Shown: positions 22,666 through 23,359 of the stretch, piece after piece
Position numbering within the stretch: position 1 is the first letter of the stretch
Layout of the letters: every line of letters begins with the position of its first letter
Source of the DNA: Deinococcales bacterium
Lineage (GTDB): Bacteria; Deinococcota; Deinococci; Deinococcales; JAAFIG01
Direction: 5' to 3'
NCBI GenBank assembly: GCA_013298595.1
Contig: JAAFIG010000051.1
Coordinates: forward strand, 1 to 23,359
Length of the DNA stretch: 23,359 nucleotides
The notes under the pieces: generated by a model
What the model was told of the DNA's origin: nothing
Databases searched by the model: none
What the model saw: the letters and a program-made list of their open reading frames with translations, nothing else
Translations under genes and position numbers: made by a program

Positions 22666-23187
22666 TTAACTGGTTTTGTGAAGGGTTACAGGTACACTTG
22701 GTTTTCTTTGCATTTGTGTTATTGCTCCAAGAATCACACCACCAACCACACCTATATCGGCGATATTAAAAATTGGGAAAGGTGTGCCAAAAATCGGTTG
22801 ATAAATCGCGGTTAGCCAATGGCTTTGCAACATGTCTACTACACCACCACGTAAAATGCCATCAATTGCATTGCCCCATGCACCAGCTACAATCAAAGAA
22901 ATGGCGATTGTCTCGAGCATTGGTTTAGGAGTTTTCCACAACCACAACAGTAATCCAAGTCCGACAAGGCTACGTACAACAACCAGTATGGGTGTAGCCC
23001 CTGCAAATAAACTCCAAGCTGCTCCAATATTGATATCGTACCCAAGCGATAAAAAACCTGGGATTGGCTCGAGGTAATTAAAAGCTCTGAAAGGAATATT
23101 CGCCATTGTCCAGAATTTCAGGGCTTGGTCGGCGAGGATCCAAAACAAAATAATACCAAGGCTGATTTTGAATGAGAGTTTGTGCAT
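22666..23187 (-). CDS. lspA: Lipoprotein signal peptidase (signal peptidase II)
   Basis: A 173-aa membrane aspartic protease that cleaves prolipoproteins before the lipidated Cys. It has four hydrophobic segments, NIGAAWSLF (53-61), GNAIDG with Asp109, and FNIAD with Asp144. It is a close paralogue of the LspA half of the next gene; 22859-22887 and 22340-22368 share 29 identical bases across the first active-site region, which suggests duplication or gene conversion. ATG at 23187 is preferred: TAAAAT lies 7 nt upstream, and the longer ORF would add 19 residues of non-typical sequence. Confidence 0.92.
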   Translation of the reverse strand: MHKLSFKISLGIILFWILADQALKFWTMANIPFRAFNYLEPIPGFLSLGYDINIGAAWSLFAGATPILVVVRSLVGLGLLLWLWKTPKPMLETIAISLIVAGAWGNAIDGILRGGVVDMLQSHWLTAIYQPIFGTPFPIFNIADIGVVGGVILGAITQMQRKPSVPVTLHKTS

Positions 23188-23194
23188 TTTTAGG

Positions 23195-23200
23195 ATTTTA
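23195..23200 (-). promoter_or_regulatory. -10 box of leaderless promoter (lspA operon)
   Basis: TAAAAT, then CCTAAAA, then ATG on the minus strand; no Shine-Dalgarno. It would drive lspA, lspA-GNAT and acpS. Confidence 0.5.
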
Positions 23201-23318
23201 GCAAGCTCAAAATGAGTTATTAAAATTCCTATACTCAGGTTCACGTTCCTCGAGTATAGTTTCTAAACCTAGTAACCAAGTTGTATTTCACGCATTCCAC
23301 CCGACCCCACCTTACAGC

Positions 23319-23347
23319 TTGACAGTTAATCAAATGGGTGATACATT
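23319..23347 (+). promoter_or_regulatory. Strong sigma70-type promoter reading out of the window
   Basis: Consensus TTGACA (23319-23324), exact 17-bp spacer, TACATT (23342-23347). It is the best -35 in the window. Transcription would start near 23354 and serve a gene beyond the right edge, which cannot be seen here. Confidence 0.65.
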
Positions 23348-23359
23348 CTTCGTCGCCCT

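Larger units (their letters stand above)
252..23254. repeat. Dispersed palindrome CTCGAG, about 142 copies
   Basis: By hand count CTCGAG occurs about 142 times between 252 and 23254, about one per 165 bp, against 4-6 expected for this length and composition. It is found in nearly every gene on both strands and also between genes (for example 252, near 1848, 5740, 9417, 9631, 9661 and 23249). In genes it mostly reads in frame as Leu-Glu (CTC GAG) or Ala/Ser/Thr-Arg-x (xCT CGA Gxx). The largest gap I noticed is about 690 bp inside the 5'-nucleotidase gene (15160-15850). Confidence 0.93.

Noticed and set aside
252-23254. CTCGAG excess as evidence of an XhoI-type restriction-modification system
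   Set aside because: Restriction normally causes avoidance of its site, not enrichment, and no methyltransferase or endonuclease gene is in the window. An orphan methyltransferase elsewhere remains possible.
1-23359. CRISPR array, tRNA, rRNA or prophage
   Set aside because: No regularly spaced repeat series, no cloverleaf-like segment and no phage or transposase protein was recognised on either strand.

Overview
This is a gene-dense bacterial chromosome segment of moderate to low G+C. It carries housekeeping and metabolic genes on both strands, with no rRNA, tRNA, CRISPR array, phage or transposase gene seen. Three things hint at Deinococcota or a relative, but none proves it: a short-form HisG that needs HisZ, a carotenoid desaturase beside a glycosyltransferase, and many start codons that sit 6-7 nt behind a TANNNT-type -10 box with no Shine-Dalgarno (leaderless architecture). 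I do not assign a species.

Layout. 1-302: intergenic DNA with a palindrome and one copy of a 56-bp REP-like element. 303-1805 (-): methylmalonate-semialdehyde dehydrogenase. 1890-2090 (+): small tautomerase, followed by the inverted second copy of the 56-bp element. 2204-5533 (-): operon hisZ-hisG-Gfo/Idh oxidoreductase-unknown 186-aa protein. 5581-5717: compact multi-hairpin palindromic element. 5777-9345 (+): acyl-CoA dehydrogenase, secreted protein, membrane glycosyltransferase. 9338-9636: two 85-bp direct repeats with a 10-codon ORF between them. 9690-11201 (+): CrtI/CrtD-type carotenoid desaturase. 11176-12627 (-): M20 amidohydrolase and a 97-aa unknown. 12777-16208 (+): TPR/HD-GYP signalling protein and a Tat-exported 5'-nucleotidase. 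16253-19184 (-): an AGPS-like FAD enzyme followed by a cysteine-desulfurase-like PLP enzyme. 19279-20241 (+): lipoprotein alpha/beta hydrolase. 20289-23187 (-): lspA, lspA-GNAT fusion, acpS and a secreted lipoprotein. 23319-23347: strong promoter firing out of the right edge.

Functional themes are histidine biosynthesis, acyl-CoA and branched-chain catabolism, carotenoid modification, ether-lipid-like chemistry, and the lipoprotein envelope (two signal peptidases II next to a lipoprotein gene).

The strongest unexplained signal is not a gene. The palindrome CTCGAG occurs about 142 times by hand count, roughly once per 165 bp, where 4-6 would be expected. It is spread over both strands, coding and non-coding DNA, much like the HIP1 palindrome of cyanobacteria. 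The second most interesting signal is the pair of 85-bp repeats before the desaturase gene. Each carries a minus-strand promoter (TTGACG, 17 bp, TACTAT or TACACT) that points straight into a short hairpin-plus-U-tract, as if specifying an RNA of about 33 nt.
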